Shown: positions 1 through 9,436 of the stretch, piece by piece | Position numbering within the stretch: position 1 is the first letter of the stretch | Layout of the letters: each line of letters starts with the position of its first letter | Assembly: GCF_009765905.1 (NCBI RefSeq) | Contig: NZ_LMUO01000009.1 | Coordinates: 34,800 to 98,799, forward strand | DNA length: 64,000 nt | Direction of reading: 5' to 3' | From: Mucilaginibacter sp. L196 | GTDB taxonomy: Bacteria > Bacteroidota > Bacteroidia > Sphingobacteriales > Sphingobacteriaceae | Translations under genes and position numbers: made by a program | The notes under the pieces: model-generated | The model's input: only the letters and a program-made list of their open reading frames with translations | The model's database searches: none | Told to the model about the DNA's origin: nothing

Positions 1-83
1 GCCACCAAGCATTAATAAAAGTTTAGTTTAACAAACATAATAAAAACCCTTTACCTTTACCTCGTTGCTAATTGCAGATATAT

Positions 84-968
84 ATGAATAAGAAAGTACT
101 ATGCTTCGGCGAGGTTTTATGGGATACTTTTGGAAGCGAGAAAATAGCCGGTGGCGCACCAATGAATGTAGCGCGACATCTGGTTCAACAGCATGTTAAT
201 GTTGGCTTCGCAAGTCGTGTAGGAATAGACGAATCAGGCAATAAACTGGTAGACGCTTTGAAGCAAAACGGGCTTTATTCAGAAAATACGATTCAGCGGG
301 ATGAAACCTTACCAACCTGCGAGGTTACCGTACAGCTTGACGACAAAGGGCAGGCTACTTATATCATTCCGCAACCTGTTTCATGGGATAATATTCAAAC
401 TACAGAAACGCTTACTTATGCCGCTGTAAATTCAGATGCCATTGTGTTTGGTAGTTTGGCTTGCCGCACCGATGTTACCCGCAATACATTGCTGAATCTG
501 TTAGACGAAACCAAGGCATTAAGAATATTCGATGTTAACCTTCGTGCCCCACATTATACGCTTAGTACTATAGAAAACCTTGCGGCCCGTGCCACGGTTG
601 TAAAAATGAATGAGGAAGAAGCCCGCCTGTTAATCGGTGGTAGCAGCAGTGCTTCGTTGAAAGACATTATTGCTGAATTCCGCGCTAAGTTTCATCCAAA
701 AACTATTTGCATAACACGTGGCGAAAACGGTGCCATCATCTGGCATGATCACGATTACTATGAACATCCCGGCTTTAAGGTTGATGTGGTAGATACTGTA
801 GGTGCAGGTGATGCATTCCTGGCTACTTTTGTAGCAGGCATTTTAGCTAGCGAACCAATGGAAAAACTACTTGTAAAAGCATGCGCCGTAGGTGCTTTTG
901 TTACCAGTAAACGCGGTGCAAACCCGATTTATGATGAGCAGGAGATCAACCGCATAATGCAAAGCTAA
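84..968 (+). CDS. PfkB-family carbohydrate kinase (fructokinase-like)
   Basis: Cytoplasmic ATP-dependent sugar kinase of the ribokinase/PfkB family, 294 residues. The substrate motif GGAPMN lies at residues 23-28 and the catalytic signature DTVGAGDAF near the C-terminus, with the probable catalytic base Asp243 in GAGD. Length is normal for the family. The frame also opens at a TTG at 72, but ATG 84 puts the first strand (KVLCFGEVLWD) at the usual place, so I chose 84. Fructose is the likely substrate because the family members starting with FGEVLWD are mostly annotated as fructokinases; the specificity is inference. It has no clear operon partner; the next gene starts 77 bp downstream behind its own promoter core. 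Confidence 0.9.
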   Translation: MNKKVLCFGEVLWDTFGSEKIAGGAPMNVARHLVQQHVNVGFASRVGIDESGNKLVDALKQNGLYSENTIQRDETLPTCEVTVQLDDKGQATYIIPQPVSWDNIQTTETLTYAAVNSDAIVFGSLACRTDVTRNTLLNLLDETKALRIFDVNLRAPHYTLSTIENLAARATVVKMNEEEARLLIGGSSSASLKDIIAEFRAKFHPKTICITRGENGAIIWHDHDYYEHPGFKVDVVDTVGAGDAFLATFVAGILASEPMEKLLVKACAVGAFVTSKRGANPIYDEQEINRIMQS

Positions 969-1017
969 GAGCCCTTCTTTTTTACTTTTCACTTACTATA
1001 AAGCTGTATGCTTAACC

Positions 1018-1025
1018 TATTTTTG
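1018..1025 (+). promoter_or_regulatory. Bacteroidota -7 promoter core TATTTTTG
   Basis: Matches TAnnTTTG, the -7 element used by the primary sigma factor of Bacteroidota. It lies 20 bp upstream of the DsbA-family start codon. The -33 element is not obvious. Confidence 0.5.
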
Positions 1026-1045
1026 TGTAGATAAACAGCAAAAAT

Positions 1046-1744
1046 ATGAAGGTTGAAATATGGTCGGATGTGATGTGCCCGTTTTGTTATATCGGCAAAA
1101 GAAGGTTTGAGGATGCATTGGCACAATCACCCCACAGAGATGAAATAGAAGTTGAATGGAAAAGCTTTCAGCTTAATCCGGATATGGTTACCAGTCCCGG
1201 CACCAACATCAATCAATACCTCGCGAAAGCAAAAGGCTGGACTTTAGAGCAAGCCGAAGAAATGAATGCCCATGTTACCGGTATGGCGGCAGAGGCAGGT
1301 TTAACTTATAACTTCGACAAAGCGATAGTAGCTAATAGTTTTAACGCACATAGGTTTAGTCACCTGGCTAAGAAACACGGTTTGGGTGATGCCGCTGAAG
1401 AACAATTATTCAAAGCCTACTTTACCGATGGTAAAAATACCGATGATATAAACACACTAATTGAATTAGGTACAGCGATTGGTCTTGATGCTGCCGAAGT
1501 AAAACAAACTTTGGAAAGCGATGCTTATGCCGGCGAGGTAAAAGAAGATATTATTGAAGCGCAGCGCCTCGGCGTTCGTGGGGTGCCATTTTTTGTGTTG
1601 GATAGGAAGTATGGTATTTCGGGTGCACAAGCTGTTCCCGTTTTTGAGGAAACCATTGAAAAAGCATTTACCGAATGGCAACAGGAAAACCCGAAGCTCG
1701 ATATTATTGAGGGCGATAGCTGTGGCCCTGATGGAAATTGTTAA
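1046..1744 (+). CDS. DsbA-family oxidoreductase, FrnE-like
   Basis: Thioredoxin-fold protein of the DsbA/2-hydroxychromene-2-carboxylate isomerase superfamily, 232 residues. The redox motif CPFC is at residues 11-14 directly after the first beta strand (VEIWSDVM), as in the FrnE subgroup, and the cis-proline segment GVRGVPFFV is near residue 180. No signal peptide is visible, so it should act in the cytoplasm, unlike true DsbA. A further CGPDGNC motif at the very C-terminus could also bind metal or be redox active. Thiol-disulfide exchange is the family role; the partner is unknown. Confidence 0.88.
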   Translation: MKVEIWSDVMCPFCYIGKRRFEDALAQSPHRDEIEVEWKSFQLNPDMVTSPGTNINQYLAKAKGWTLEQAEEMNAHVTGMAAEAGLTYNFDKAIVANSFNAHRFSHLAKKHGLGDAAEEQLFKAYFTDGKNTDDINTLIELGTAIGLDAAEVKQTLESDAYAGEVKEDIIEAQRLGVRGVPFFVLDRKYGISGAQAVPVFEETIEKAFTEWQQENPKLDIIEGDSCGPDGNC

Positions 1745-1811
1745 CATAACCGAAATCGTTCCCAATTCAAACATTTTTTATTAAACTTGCTCATTCGCTT
1801 AACAACCAATT

Positions 1812-3803
1812 ATGAGCATTTTAAAATCCGGAGTAGCAGGCGTTATGGTATTTATGGCGCTTACATCCATTACATTAGCACAAACCACTATCAAGCCAGA
1901 AAAATATCCTGTTTATAATGGGGAGTTGGGTGTTAAATACTCAGCTAAAAAGACTGTATTTAAAGTTTGGGCGCCGAAAGCTTCGGTTGTAAAACTGCGT
2001 TTGTATGATGCCGGCGAAGGTGGATCGCCCGTAAAAGAAATCGATCTGGTTAAAAAAAGCGGAGGCAGCTGGCAAACGGTTATCAACCATAATGTCAAAA
2101 ATAAATACTATACCTTCCAGGTGATGCAGGATGATAAATGGTTGTTAGAGGCGCCTGATATTTACGCGAAAGCAGTAGGCGTAAACGGTCATCGTGGTAT
2201 GGTGGTTGATTTAAAAGCAACTGACCCTACAGGTTGGAATAAGGACAAAAGCCCTAAGCTTAAAAAACTAACAGATGCGGTTATCTACGAGCTACATATC
2301 CGCGATATTTCCATCGATCCAAATTCAGGAATAAAAAATAAAGGCAAATTTTTAGGGTTAACCGAAACCAATACCAAAAGTCCGGATGGCCAATCAACAG
2401 GATTGGCTCATTTAAAAGAATTGGGTATTACGCATGTACACATATTACCCGCTTTTGATTTTAACTCGATAGACGAAACCAAGCCTAATGAAAAGCAATA
2501 CAATTGGGGCTATGATCCGCTAAACTATAATGTACCCGAAGGTAGTTATTCGACCAATCCGTACGATGGTAATGTAAGGATAAAAGAATTTAAGGAGATG
2601 GTGCAAGCCCTGCACGCTAACGGATTACGGGTGATATTGGATGTGGTTTATAACCATACAGCTGATATTGATCATTCTAACTTTACACAATTCGCACCGG
2701 GGTATTTCTACCGTCACAATCCCGATGGTAGTTACTCTAATGGGACAGGATGTGGAAACGAAACCGCATCAGAGCAGCCGATGATGCGCAAGTTTATGAT
2801 GGAGTCGGTATTATACTGGGCCCGTGAATATCATATAGATGGCTTCCGGTTTGATTTAATGGGGATACATGATATTAAAACCATGAATGCGATTAGCGAT
2901 ACATTGCACGCCATTAACTCAAGTATTGTAATTTATGGTGAAGGATGGACAGCAGGGGAAAGCCCTTATCCTGAAGATAAACGGGCTGTTAAAAAGAACG
3001 TATTGAAATTGCATGAGGTAGCTGCTTTCAGCGATGATATTCGCGATGGGTTAAAAGGTGGTTTTAGCAATGTAAAAGCTAAAGGCTTTGTAAGCGGCGA
3101 TCAAAACTCAAAGATGAGCGTGATGTTTGGAGTTGTGGCATCGGTGCAGCACCCGCAGATAGATTACAGTAAAGTTGATGATTCCAAAGCTCCATGGGCA
3201 AAGCAACCTTATGGTACGATAACCTATGCTTCCTGTCATGATGATAATACGTTATTTGATCGCTTGAAGATTGAAAACCCGGATGCATCAGAAGCTGACC
3301 TGATCAAGATGGATAAGCTGGCCAACGCGATTGTACTTACCTCGCAAGGGATCTCATTTTTGCATTCAGGGGCGGAGTTGTTGCGTACTAAACAAGGGGT
3401 AGCAAATTCATTCAACTCGCCCGATAATATCAATGAAATAGACTGGAGCCGCAAAACAAAGTATGCCGACGTATTTAACTACTATAAGCAAATGATCGCT
3501 TTGCGTAAAGATCATCCTGCATTCAGGATGCCAACTGCCGGAATGATCCGCAGGCATTTGAATTTTATCGAAACTGGTGACCCATCAACCATAGCCTATC
3601 AATTAACCGACAACGCCAATGGCGATAAATGGAAAACGATATTAGTAGTATTGAATGGCAGCAAGGATGCAAAAACTGTTAACATCCCGGCTGGTAACTG
3701 GACTTTGGTAAGTGATGGCAATAAGGTAGACGATGCTGGCAAACTGGTGAGCGGTTCATCAGTTATTATTCCAGGTATTACCGCTTATATTTTGCATGAT
3801 TAA
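1812..3803 (+). CDS. pulA: Secreted type I pullulanase (GH13)
   Basis: Debranching enzyme that hydrolyses alpha-1,6 bonds in pullulan and branched maltooligosaccharides, 663 residues. A signal peptide ending near Ala23 (SITLAQ) is followed by a CBM48-like domain (about residues 35-120, FKVWAPKA), then a GH13 barrel. Visible motifs are YNWGYDPLNY near residue 230, which is the type I pullulanase signature; GFRFDLMG with nucleophile Asp348; GEGW with acid/base Glu377; and SCHDDN around residue 476. A small all-beta C-terminal domain follows. It sits alone, not in a Sus-type locus. Export is to the periplasm or, if lipidated elsewhere, the surface; I see no lipobox or type IX signal. Confidence 0.92.
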   Translation: MSILKSGVAGVMVFMALTSITLAQTTIKPEKYPVYNGELGVKYSAKKTVFKVWAPKASVVKLRLYDAGEGGSPVKEIDLVKKSGGSWQTVINHNVKNKYYTFQVMQDDKWLLEAPDIYAKAVGVNGHRGMVVDLKATDPTGWNKDKSPKLKKLTDAVIYELHIRDISIDPNSGIKNKGKFLGLTETNTKSPDGQSTGLAHLKELGITHVHILPAFDFNSIDETKPNEKQYNWGYDPLNYNVPEGSYSTNPYDGNVRIKEFKEMVQALHANGLRVILDVVYNHTADIDHSNFTQFAPGYFYRHNPDGSYSNGTGCGNETASEQPMMRKFMMESVLYWAREYHIDGFRFDLMGIHDIKTMNAISDTLHAINSSIVIYGEGWTAGESPYPEDKRAVKKNVLKLHEVAAFSDDIRDGLKGGFSNVKAKGFVSGDQNSKMSVMFGVVASVQHPQIDYSKVDDSKAPWAKQPYGTITYASCHDDNTLFDRLKIENPDASEADLIKMDKLANAIVLTSQGISFLHSGAELLRTKQGVANSFNSPDNINEIDWSRKTKYADVFNYYKQMIALRKDHPAFRMPTAGMIRRHLNFIETGDPSTIAYQLTDNANGDKWKTILVVLNGSKDAKTVNIPAGNWTLVSDGNKVDDAGKLVSGSSVIIPGITAYILHD

Positions 3804-3862
3804 TTGAAAACGATGATATAAAACATTACCGTTTCTTTACTTTCTATATAAATATTATTAAA

Positions 3863-3870
3863 TACCTTTG
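3863..3870 (+). promoter_or_regulatory. Bacteroidota -7 promoter core TACCTTTG
   Basis: Exact TAnnTTTG match 26 bp upstream of the MFS start codon at 3897, inside the AT-rich gap after the pullulanase gene. Confidence 0.5.
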
Positions 3871-3896
3871 CAAAGTGTACTTGTTACACTTAGTAG

Positions 3897-5063
3897 ATGG
3901 AAGATATAATAACACATAACATAATAGAAGTTCAATATAAAAGATCGAAACTTACCCTAAGGTTGGTTGTTGGTGTAATGTTTTTCCTTGCAGGATTATG
4001 TTTCGCCAGCTGGGCATCGCGTATTGTTACGGTACAACAAACAATGGGCATGTCTGATGCAGGCCTGGGCGCCGTGTTGTTCTCGCTTCCGGTTGGGTTA
4101 ATGTGTTCCTTGCCGTTTTCCGGTTGGATCATTACCATTATCGGCAGTAAAAGATTGCTCATCATAGCACTTGTTGTATATAGCCTTGCATTAATCAGCT
4201 TAAGCCTGGCGCAAAATGTAGTGCAGCTAATAGGTTGTTTAATATGTTTTGGTTTTGCAAGTAATACGGTAAATATCGCTGTTAATACCCAGGCAGTTGC
4301 TTCCGAAGTTATGTATAAAAAGCCTATCATGGCATCCTTTCATGGTTTGTGGAGTTTAGCCGGTTTTACAGGTGCGGGCATTGGTACATTTATGATAGCT
4401 AACGGAATTGTGCCGCTGCATCACTTTATATTGATAACCGGGATTGTGATAGTGACGATCATTTTAACTGCCAAATACCTTAAAGATGATAAAGTAACCA
4501 ATAGTGGCCCGGTATTCGTAATGCCTGATAAATCGTTAATCACGCTGGGTATAATCGCTATGTGTTCCATGATTTGTGAGGGGGCTATGTTTGATTGGAG
4601 TGTTATCTATTTTAAAAAGGTGGTATTAGCCCCAACAGCTTTGGTAGGTATAGGTTTCACCGCATTTATGTGTACCATGGCCGGTGGTCGCTTTATTGCT
4701 GATTGGTTTGCCCACCGTTACGGTTTGAGGCGTATTTTACAAACCAGTGGTACATTAACCGTTACGGGTTTATTAATTGCTGTTATATTCCCCTATTTTT
4801 ATACAGCCATGGCTGGTTTTTTATTGGTGGGAGCGGGTGTTTCGTCAGTAGTACCCATGGTGTATAGCGCTGCAGGAAGGTCAAAAACTATGACTCCTGG
4901 TGTGGCTTTAGCAGCGGTATCAACTATAGGGTTCATCGGGTTTCTGTTTGGCCCGCCAATAATTGGGTTTATTGCGGGTTTAGCTACGCTAAGGGCATCA
5001 TTTGTATTTATTGCTTTTATGGGCACTTGCGTAGTTGTTTTATCAACCAAAGCCAAATTGTAA
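3897..5063 (+). CDS. MFS transporter, YbjJ-like
   Basis: Inner membrane carrier of the major facilitator superfamily, 388 residues with about 12 hydrophobic helices. The N-terminal helix (FFLAGLCFASWASRI) and the first cytoplasmic loop after helix 2 are typical of the YbjJ/FucP-like subgroup, and a second-half signature AGGRFIADWFAHRYGLRR is present. The substrate is unknown; sugar or drug efflux would both be compatible with the subgroup. Its stop codon directly abuts the stop codon of the opposite-strand gene that follows, leaving no room for a separate terminator. Confidence 0.85.
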   Translation: MEDIITHNIIEVQYKRSKLTLRLVVGVMFFLAGLCFASWASRIVTVQQTMGMSDAGLGAVLFSLPVGLMCSLPFSGWIITIIGSKRLLIIALVVYSLALISLSLAQNVVQLIGCLICFGFASNTVNIAVNTQAVASEVMYKKPIMASFHGLWSLAGFTGAGIGTFMIANGIVPLHHFILITGIVIVTIILTAKYLKDDKVTNSGPVFVMPDKSLITLGIIAMCSMICEGAMFDWSVIYFKKVVLAPTALVGIGFTAFMCTMAGGRFIADWFAHRYGLRRILQTSGTLTVTGLLIAVIFPYFYTAMAGFLLVGAGVSSVVPMVYSAAGRSKTMTPGVALAAVSTIGFIGFLFGPPIIGFIAGLATLRASFVFIAFMGTCVVVLSTKAKL

Positions 5064-5333
5064 CTATTCCTTGTCTAAATCGTCCTCGTCGGGGTTTAGC
5101 AAATACTCAAATTGCTCGTGCCCGTTGTGGAATATAAACTTTATACGCTGTTTACCTTCTTCTATATCTAAAGACATGGCCCCAAGCGCGGTTGGTATAT
5201 TATCCCTGATCAATTTAATGTCGGTTATGTTGGGCATCTCAATAAATATATCATCACCCTGTGGGCTGATTTTCCAACCCTGTAAATGAGCATGATTCAG
5301 GGTGTCGATCCATTTTTGCTGATAAAAATTCAT
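5064..5333 (-). CDS. Conserved-looking small acidic protein of unknown function
   Basis: 89 residues, cytoplasmic, no membrane segment or signal. The C-terminus is strongly acidic (PDEDDLDKE). I recognise no domain. It is convergent with the MFS gene and the two reading frames touch at 5063/5064 without overlap. The codon use looks like its neighbours and there is no competing sense frame, so I take it as real. Confidence 0.65.
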   Translation of the reverse strand: MNFYQQKWIDTLNHAHLQGWKISPQGDDIFIEMPNITDIKLIRDNIPTALGAMSLDIEEGKQRIKFIFHNGHEQFEYLLNPDEDDLDKE

Positions 5334-5392
5334 AGCAGATAATTTATTCTTATTAAGGAATCTGCGCGCGAATGGTTTTATACTGCAGGTGA

Positions 5393-6625
5393 TTAATTGC
5401 TTTTTTTTGCTAGTTTTCCAATGGTGAGGCCCTGCACAACTACTGAAAAAATTACGATGAGGTAGGTAATCAATACAAATTCATTCCTGTGCATAGCTTC
5501 GGGTAATGATAATGCCATGGCTACCGAAAGGCCGCCCCTTAATCCGCCCCAAGTTAACATCGCGATAGCATTTTTTTCAAATTTTATCCAAAACCGCAAA
5601 ACAACTATTGGCAATAACACACAAATATATCGAGCAAATAAAACTACAAATATCATTATAAAGCCAATGAGCATAATAGTTGGATCAATTTTTATCACCA
5701 GCATTTCCAGGCCCATCAACAAAAATAAAATCGCGTTAAATATTTCATCCAGCATATCCCAAAACTTTAGCAGGTGGTCGCGGGTAATTTCAGAAAAACC
5801 TTCGCGCTTACCCTTTGTGCCAATAATAATACCGGCAATAATAATAGCCAATGGCCCCGAAAGGTGAAAATGATCCGCCAGCGCATACCCGCACATTACC
5901 ACGGTTAGGGTAATAAGCACTTCAACACTATAATTGTCTATCGCTTTAATCAAAAAATAAGCTAAATAACCTATTGCGCCACCAAAAACTATTCCGCCAC
6001 CGGCTTCTTTTACAAAAAGCAAGGCTGTACTACTTATGGAGAATTTGTCCATGCCATTTGTGGCAATCTCCAGTATTGTTAAAAAGATTACTACGCCCAC
6101 GCCATCATTAAATAATGATTCACCAGCAATTTTAAGTTCGAGCGATTTTGGTATGCCGACTCTTTTGAGTATCCCCATAACCGCAATAGGGTCGGTGGGC
6201 GATATTAATGCTCCAAATAATAAGCAATAGATGTAAGGTATGGCGAATTGAAACACCTGAAAGAGATAATAAGCCATGATACTTACCAAAAAGGTTGAAA
6301 TAAATGTGCCAATTGTAGATAGGATAATTACAGGCCATATTTCATTTTTAAGTTTATTAGCATCAATATGCAACGCCCCGGCAAATAGTAAAAAGCCAAG
6401 CATTATTTTCATCAGCACCTGTTCAAAATTAATATTGGCTACAAGCTTATGTGCTTCTGTTGAAAATGTTGGTATTAAGTTGCCGACTAAAACAATAAGC
6501 AACGATGAAAACATAGCCAATATCATTATCCCAATAGTTCCCGGCAATTTAATCCACCGCTCATTAACATAGGCAAAAACGGCAGTAAGGAAAATGATTA
6601 CGGATATTATTTGATATATTTCCAA
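5393..6625 (-). CDS. Na+/H+ antiporter, CPA1 (NhaP) family
   Basis: Integral membrane cation/proton exchanger of 410 residues with 11-13 predicted helices. The family signature is visible as ISPTDPIAVMGILKR followed by GESLFNDGVGVVIF, which carries the ND pair of the transport site. A late GGLRGGLSVAMALSLP motif is also typical of CPA1. It lacks a long cytoplasmic C-terminal tail, so it is a short bacterial type. Role is pH and sodium homeostasis by family knowledge. It is transcribed alone, divergently from the mla operon across a 200 bp AT-rich gap. Confidence 0.92.
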   Translation of the reverse strand: MEIYQIISVIIFLTAVFAYVNERWIKLPGTIGIMILAMFSSLLIVLVGNLIPTFSTEAHKLVANINFEQVLMKIMLGFLLFAGALHIDANKLKNEIWPVIILSTIGTFISTFLVSIMAYYLFQVFQFAIPYIYCLLFGALISPTDPIAVMGILKRVGIPKSLELKIAGESLFNDGVGVVIFLTILEIATNGMDKFSISSTALLFVKEAGGGIVFGGAIGYLAYFLIKAIDNYSVEVLITLTVVMCGYALADHFHLSGPLAIIIAGIIIGTKGKREGFSEITRDHLLKFWDMLDEIFNAILFLLMGLEMLVIKIDPTIMLIGFIMIFVVLFARYICVLLPIVVLRFWIKFEKNAIAMLTWGGLRGGLSVAMALSLPEAMHRNEFVLITYLIVIFSVVVQGLTIGKLAKKSN

Positions 6626-6808
6626 TGCGTAAATGTTAGACTCCCCAATTTACTATAAATACTTTAATATGGAGTATAGTGGGTAAATCTTAATATTATG
6701 TCAATATTCAATTATCATATTTTTATAATAATTGTTAAAATATACACTCGTGTCAAACAATATGGGTTAATTTTTTGTAAGATTACTTAATCATTACTCG
6801 CATATTAA

Positions 6809-6816
6809 TACCTTTG
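6809..6816 (+). promoter_or_regulatory. Bacteroidota -7 promoter core TACCTTTG
   Basis: TAnnTTTG match only 10 bp upstream of the mlaE ATG at 6827. If used, the 5' untranslated leader would be only a few bases. Confidence 0.5.
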
Positions 6817-6826
6817 TCCCCAATTG

Positions 6827-7648
6827 ATGGATACAACTGATACCACACCCATAATACCAGAACCCGTGAAGCAAAAACGATTTGCAGGCATTAGAAAAAG
6901 CCTGACTGATTTTTTTGCCAGTCTTTATAATATCAATAGCTTCATAATCCGCTTTTTTAAAGAAGCCTTTTTGCCCCCTTATGAGTTTAAAGAAATTATA
7001 AGGCAATGTTATGAAACAGGTGTTCGGTCATTCACGCTAATATCACTAACGGGTTTTATTGTCGGGTTGATATTTACCAAACAATCACGCCCTTCACTGG
7101 CTGAGTTTGGTGCAACATCGTGGTTGCCATCGTTAGTATCTATAGCCATTATGCGTGCCCTTGCACCGCTGGTAACCGCGCTTATTGCCGCGGGTAAGGT
7201 AGGCTCAAGTATTGGTGCCGAATTAGGCTCCATGCGGGTAACCGAGCAAATTGATGCCATGGAAGTATCGGGTACAAACCCTTTTAAGTTTTTGGTTTGT
7301 ACAAGGGTATTAGCTACCACGTTAACCATTCCTATTTTGGCTACCTATACTGGTTTAATATCCATCCTTGGGGGCTTTTTAAACGTGTATGTAAATGAGG
7401 GTACCAGTTACCGTACTTATATAGGCCAGGTTTTCGATCCATTAAGTTTTATTGACTTTACAGCCGCTTTAATTAAATCCATTGTATTTGGGTTTACTAT
7501 TGGTATTGTAGGTTGCTATCAAGGTTATAATTCAAGCAGTGGCACTGAGGGAGTGGGGAAAGCAGCCAACGGCGCTGTAGTTACAGCTATGTTTTTAATA
7601 TTTATTGAAGAAATTACCATTGTGCAAATAACCAGCTGGTTCAGATAA
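6827..7648 (+). CDS. mlaE: MlaE-family lipid ABC transporter permease
   Basis: Inner membrane permease of the Mla/Yrb phospholipid transport system, 273 residues, five or six hydrophobic segments. The MlaE hallmark is present in the middle: ALAPLVTALIAAGKVGSSIGAELGSMRVTEQIDAMEVSG, which I quote only in part as the GSSIGAELGSM core and the EQIDAMEV motif. ATG 6827 was chosen over the in-frame TTG 6824. It is the first gene of an mlaE-mlaF-mlaD operon; the ATPase starts 2 bp downstream. No mlaB or mlaC homologue is adjacent, as is common in Bacteroidota. Confidence 0.93.
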   Translation: MDTTDTTPIIPEPVKQKRFAGIRKSLTDFFASLYNINSFIIRFFKEAFLPPYEFKEIIRQCYETGVRSFTLISLTGFIVGLIFTKQSRPSLAEFGATSWLPSLVSIAIMRALAPLVTALIAAGKVGSSIGAELGSMRVTEQIDAMEVSGTNPFKFLVCTRVLATTLTIPILATYTGLISILGGFLNVYVNEGTSYRTYIGQVFDPLSFIDFTAALIKSIVFGFTIGIVGCYQGYNSSSGTEGVGKAANGAVVTAMFLIFIEEITIVQITSWFR

Positions 7649-7649
7649 T

Positions 7650-8423
7650 ATGGAAAAGCAAAAAGCACCTATAGATCATAAAAACGCGGTAATACGTGTG
7701 CATGGGCTTAAAAAAGCTTTTGGCGATTATGAAGTATTACGTGGTGTCAACCTGGAATTATATCAGGGCGAAAATCTGGTGGTGCTGGGTCGGTCGGGTA
7801 CAGGTAAATCGGTATTGATTAAAGTAATATCAGGCTTATTACAGGCTGATGCTGGTACTGTTGAGGTATTAGGGCAGAAGATTGACCAGCTAACTACTAA
7901 GGAATTACAGGCATTGCGTATACGAATCGGGTTTTCTTTTCAGAACAGTGCTTTGTATGATAGTATGACGGTTAGGAAGAACTTGGAGTTTCCGCTAGTG
8001 CGTAACCGCAGAGGGATTGGTCGCAAGGAGATTGATACATCAGTTGAACGGGTTTTGGAAGCGGTAAGCTTATCGCAAACCATCAACCAAATGCCATCGG
8101 AGCTATCAGGCGGGCAGCGCAAGCGTATTGGTATTGCCCGTACGTTGATATTGAACCCTGAAATAATGCTGTATGATGAACCAACAGCAGGTCTTGACCC
8201 GATTACTTGCATCGAGATAAACGAGCTGATAAATGAGGTACAGGAGCGTTATAAAACATCATCCATCATTATTACGCACGATTTAACCTGTGCTAAACAA
8301 ACAGGCGATAGGATTGCTATGTTACTTGATGGGAAATTTCAACGGGAAGGTTCGTTTGAACATGTTTTTGATACGGATAATGCCCGGATAAAACCATTTT
8401 TTGATTATAATTTTATAAAATAG
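7650..8423 (+). CDS. mlaF: MlaF-family ABC transporter ATP-binding protein
   Basis: ATPase of the lipid transporter, 257 residues. Walker A is GRSGTGKSVLIK (about residues 48-59), the Q-loop is FSFQNSALYDSMTV, the ABC signature is LSGGQRKRIGIAR, and Walker B is IMLYDEPTAGLDP, followed by the switch histidine in ITHD. The FQNSALYDSMTV segment is characteristic of MlaF. It is translationally close to mlaE (2 bp gap) and followed 17 bp later by the MCE protein, so the three should be made together. Confidence 0.94.
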   Translation: MEKQKAPIDHKNAVIRVHGLKKAFGDYEVLRGVNLELYQGENLVVLGRSGTGKSVLIKVISGLLQADAGTVEVLGQKIDQLTTKELQALRIRIGFSFQNSALYDSMTVRKNLEFPLVRNRRGIGRKEIDTSVERVLEAVSLSQTINQMPSELSGGQRKRIGIARTLILNPEIMLYDEPTAGLDPITCIEINELINEVQERYKTSSIIITHDLTCAKQTGDRIAMLLDGKFQREGSFEHVFDTDNARIKPFFDYNFIK

Positions 8424-8440
8424 ATATTTACCATAATATT

Positions 8441-9436
8441 ATGGATTTAAGAGAAAACAGGCGCGCGGTAATAGTCGGATTATTTTTAGCCGTTGGGTTA
8501 ATTGTATTCATTCTAGGCGTATTTACATTAGGCGGTCAGTCAAAAAGCTTTTCAAAAAGCGTACATATAAGCGCCGTGTTTGATGATGTTGCCGGTTTGA
8601 AAAAAGGCAATAACGTTTGGTTCTCAGGCGTAAAAGTGGGTACTATAAGCGATATACATTTTACCGGCCCATCGCAGGTTGATGTTAAAATGAGTGTTGA
8701 CGAAAATTCACGCCAGTATATTCATGATAACGCGCAGGTACACATTGGTTCCGACGGATTAATCGGTAACAAGATCATTGTTATTGATGGCGGAAGCCCG
8801 CAAGCACCTATTATTCGTGAGGGTGACATATTGCAGTCTGCGAAGATTGTTTCTACCGATGATATTATCAAAACCGTACAGCAAAATAACGAGAACCTGT
8901 TAGCCATAACCAGCGATTTTAAATTACTGAGTCATAAAATATTACAAGGCAAAGGAACAGTAGGCACACTTTTAGCCGATAGTATGATGGGCGTACAGCT
9001 AAAGGAATCGATGCATAACCTGCAAATTGCTACACAAAGCGCGGCGGTAATGGCTAATAACCTGACCAAATTCAGCAGCAAACTAAGTACTAAAGGCGGC
9101 CTTGCTGATAAGATGTTTACCGATACTGTTACGTTTAACAGGATACAAGGCGCGGTTGCACAGCTAAAAGCCGCTGCCGACAACGCCAAAACCTTAACTG
9201 ATAACCTTAATACCGCCAGCAATAAGTTAAACAGCACCGATAATGTTTTGGGCGTTTTATTAAACGACAAAGCCAGTGCAGCTAAAGTGCAAACCAGCAT
9301 TGATAACCTGCAACAAAGCTCAGTTAAGCTGAATGATGACCTGGAGGCCGCACAGCATAACTTCTTCTTAAAAGGTTTCTTTAAAGACCGGGCTAAAGCA
9401 AAAGCAGATAGCCTAAAGAAAGTCGGCAAACAATAA
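8441..9436 (+). CDS. mlaD: MlaD/MCE-domain periplasmic lipid-binding protein
   Basis: 331-residue membrane-anchored protein. One N-terminal transmembrane helix (residues about 10-30, AVIVGLFLAVGLIVFILGVF) is followed by a single MCE domain (about 40-120; FDDVAGLKKGNNVWFSGVKVG is the motif core) and a long helical, Ala/Asn/Leu-rich C-terminal region of about 200 residues. MCE proteins form hexameric rings that carry lipids between membranes. The helical tail is much longer than that of E. coli MlaD and resembles the extended helices of tunnel-forming MCE proteins. Confidence 0.92.
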   Translation: MDLRENRRAVIVGLFLAVGLIVFILGVFTLGGQSKSFSKSVHISAVFDDVAGLKKGNNVWFSGVKVGTISDIHFTGPSQVDVKMSVDENSRQYIHDNAQVHIGSDGLIGNKIIVIDGGSPQAPIIREGDILQSAKIVSTDDIIKTVQQNNENLLAITSDFKLLSHKILQGKGTVGTLLADSMMGVQLKESMHNLQIATQSAAVMANNLTKFSSKLSTKGGLADKMFTDTVTFNRIQGAVAQLKAAADNAKTLTDNLNTASNKLNSTDNVLGVLLNDKASAAKVQTSIDNLQQSSVKLNDDLEAAQHNFFLKGFFKDRAKAKADSLKKVGKQ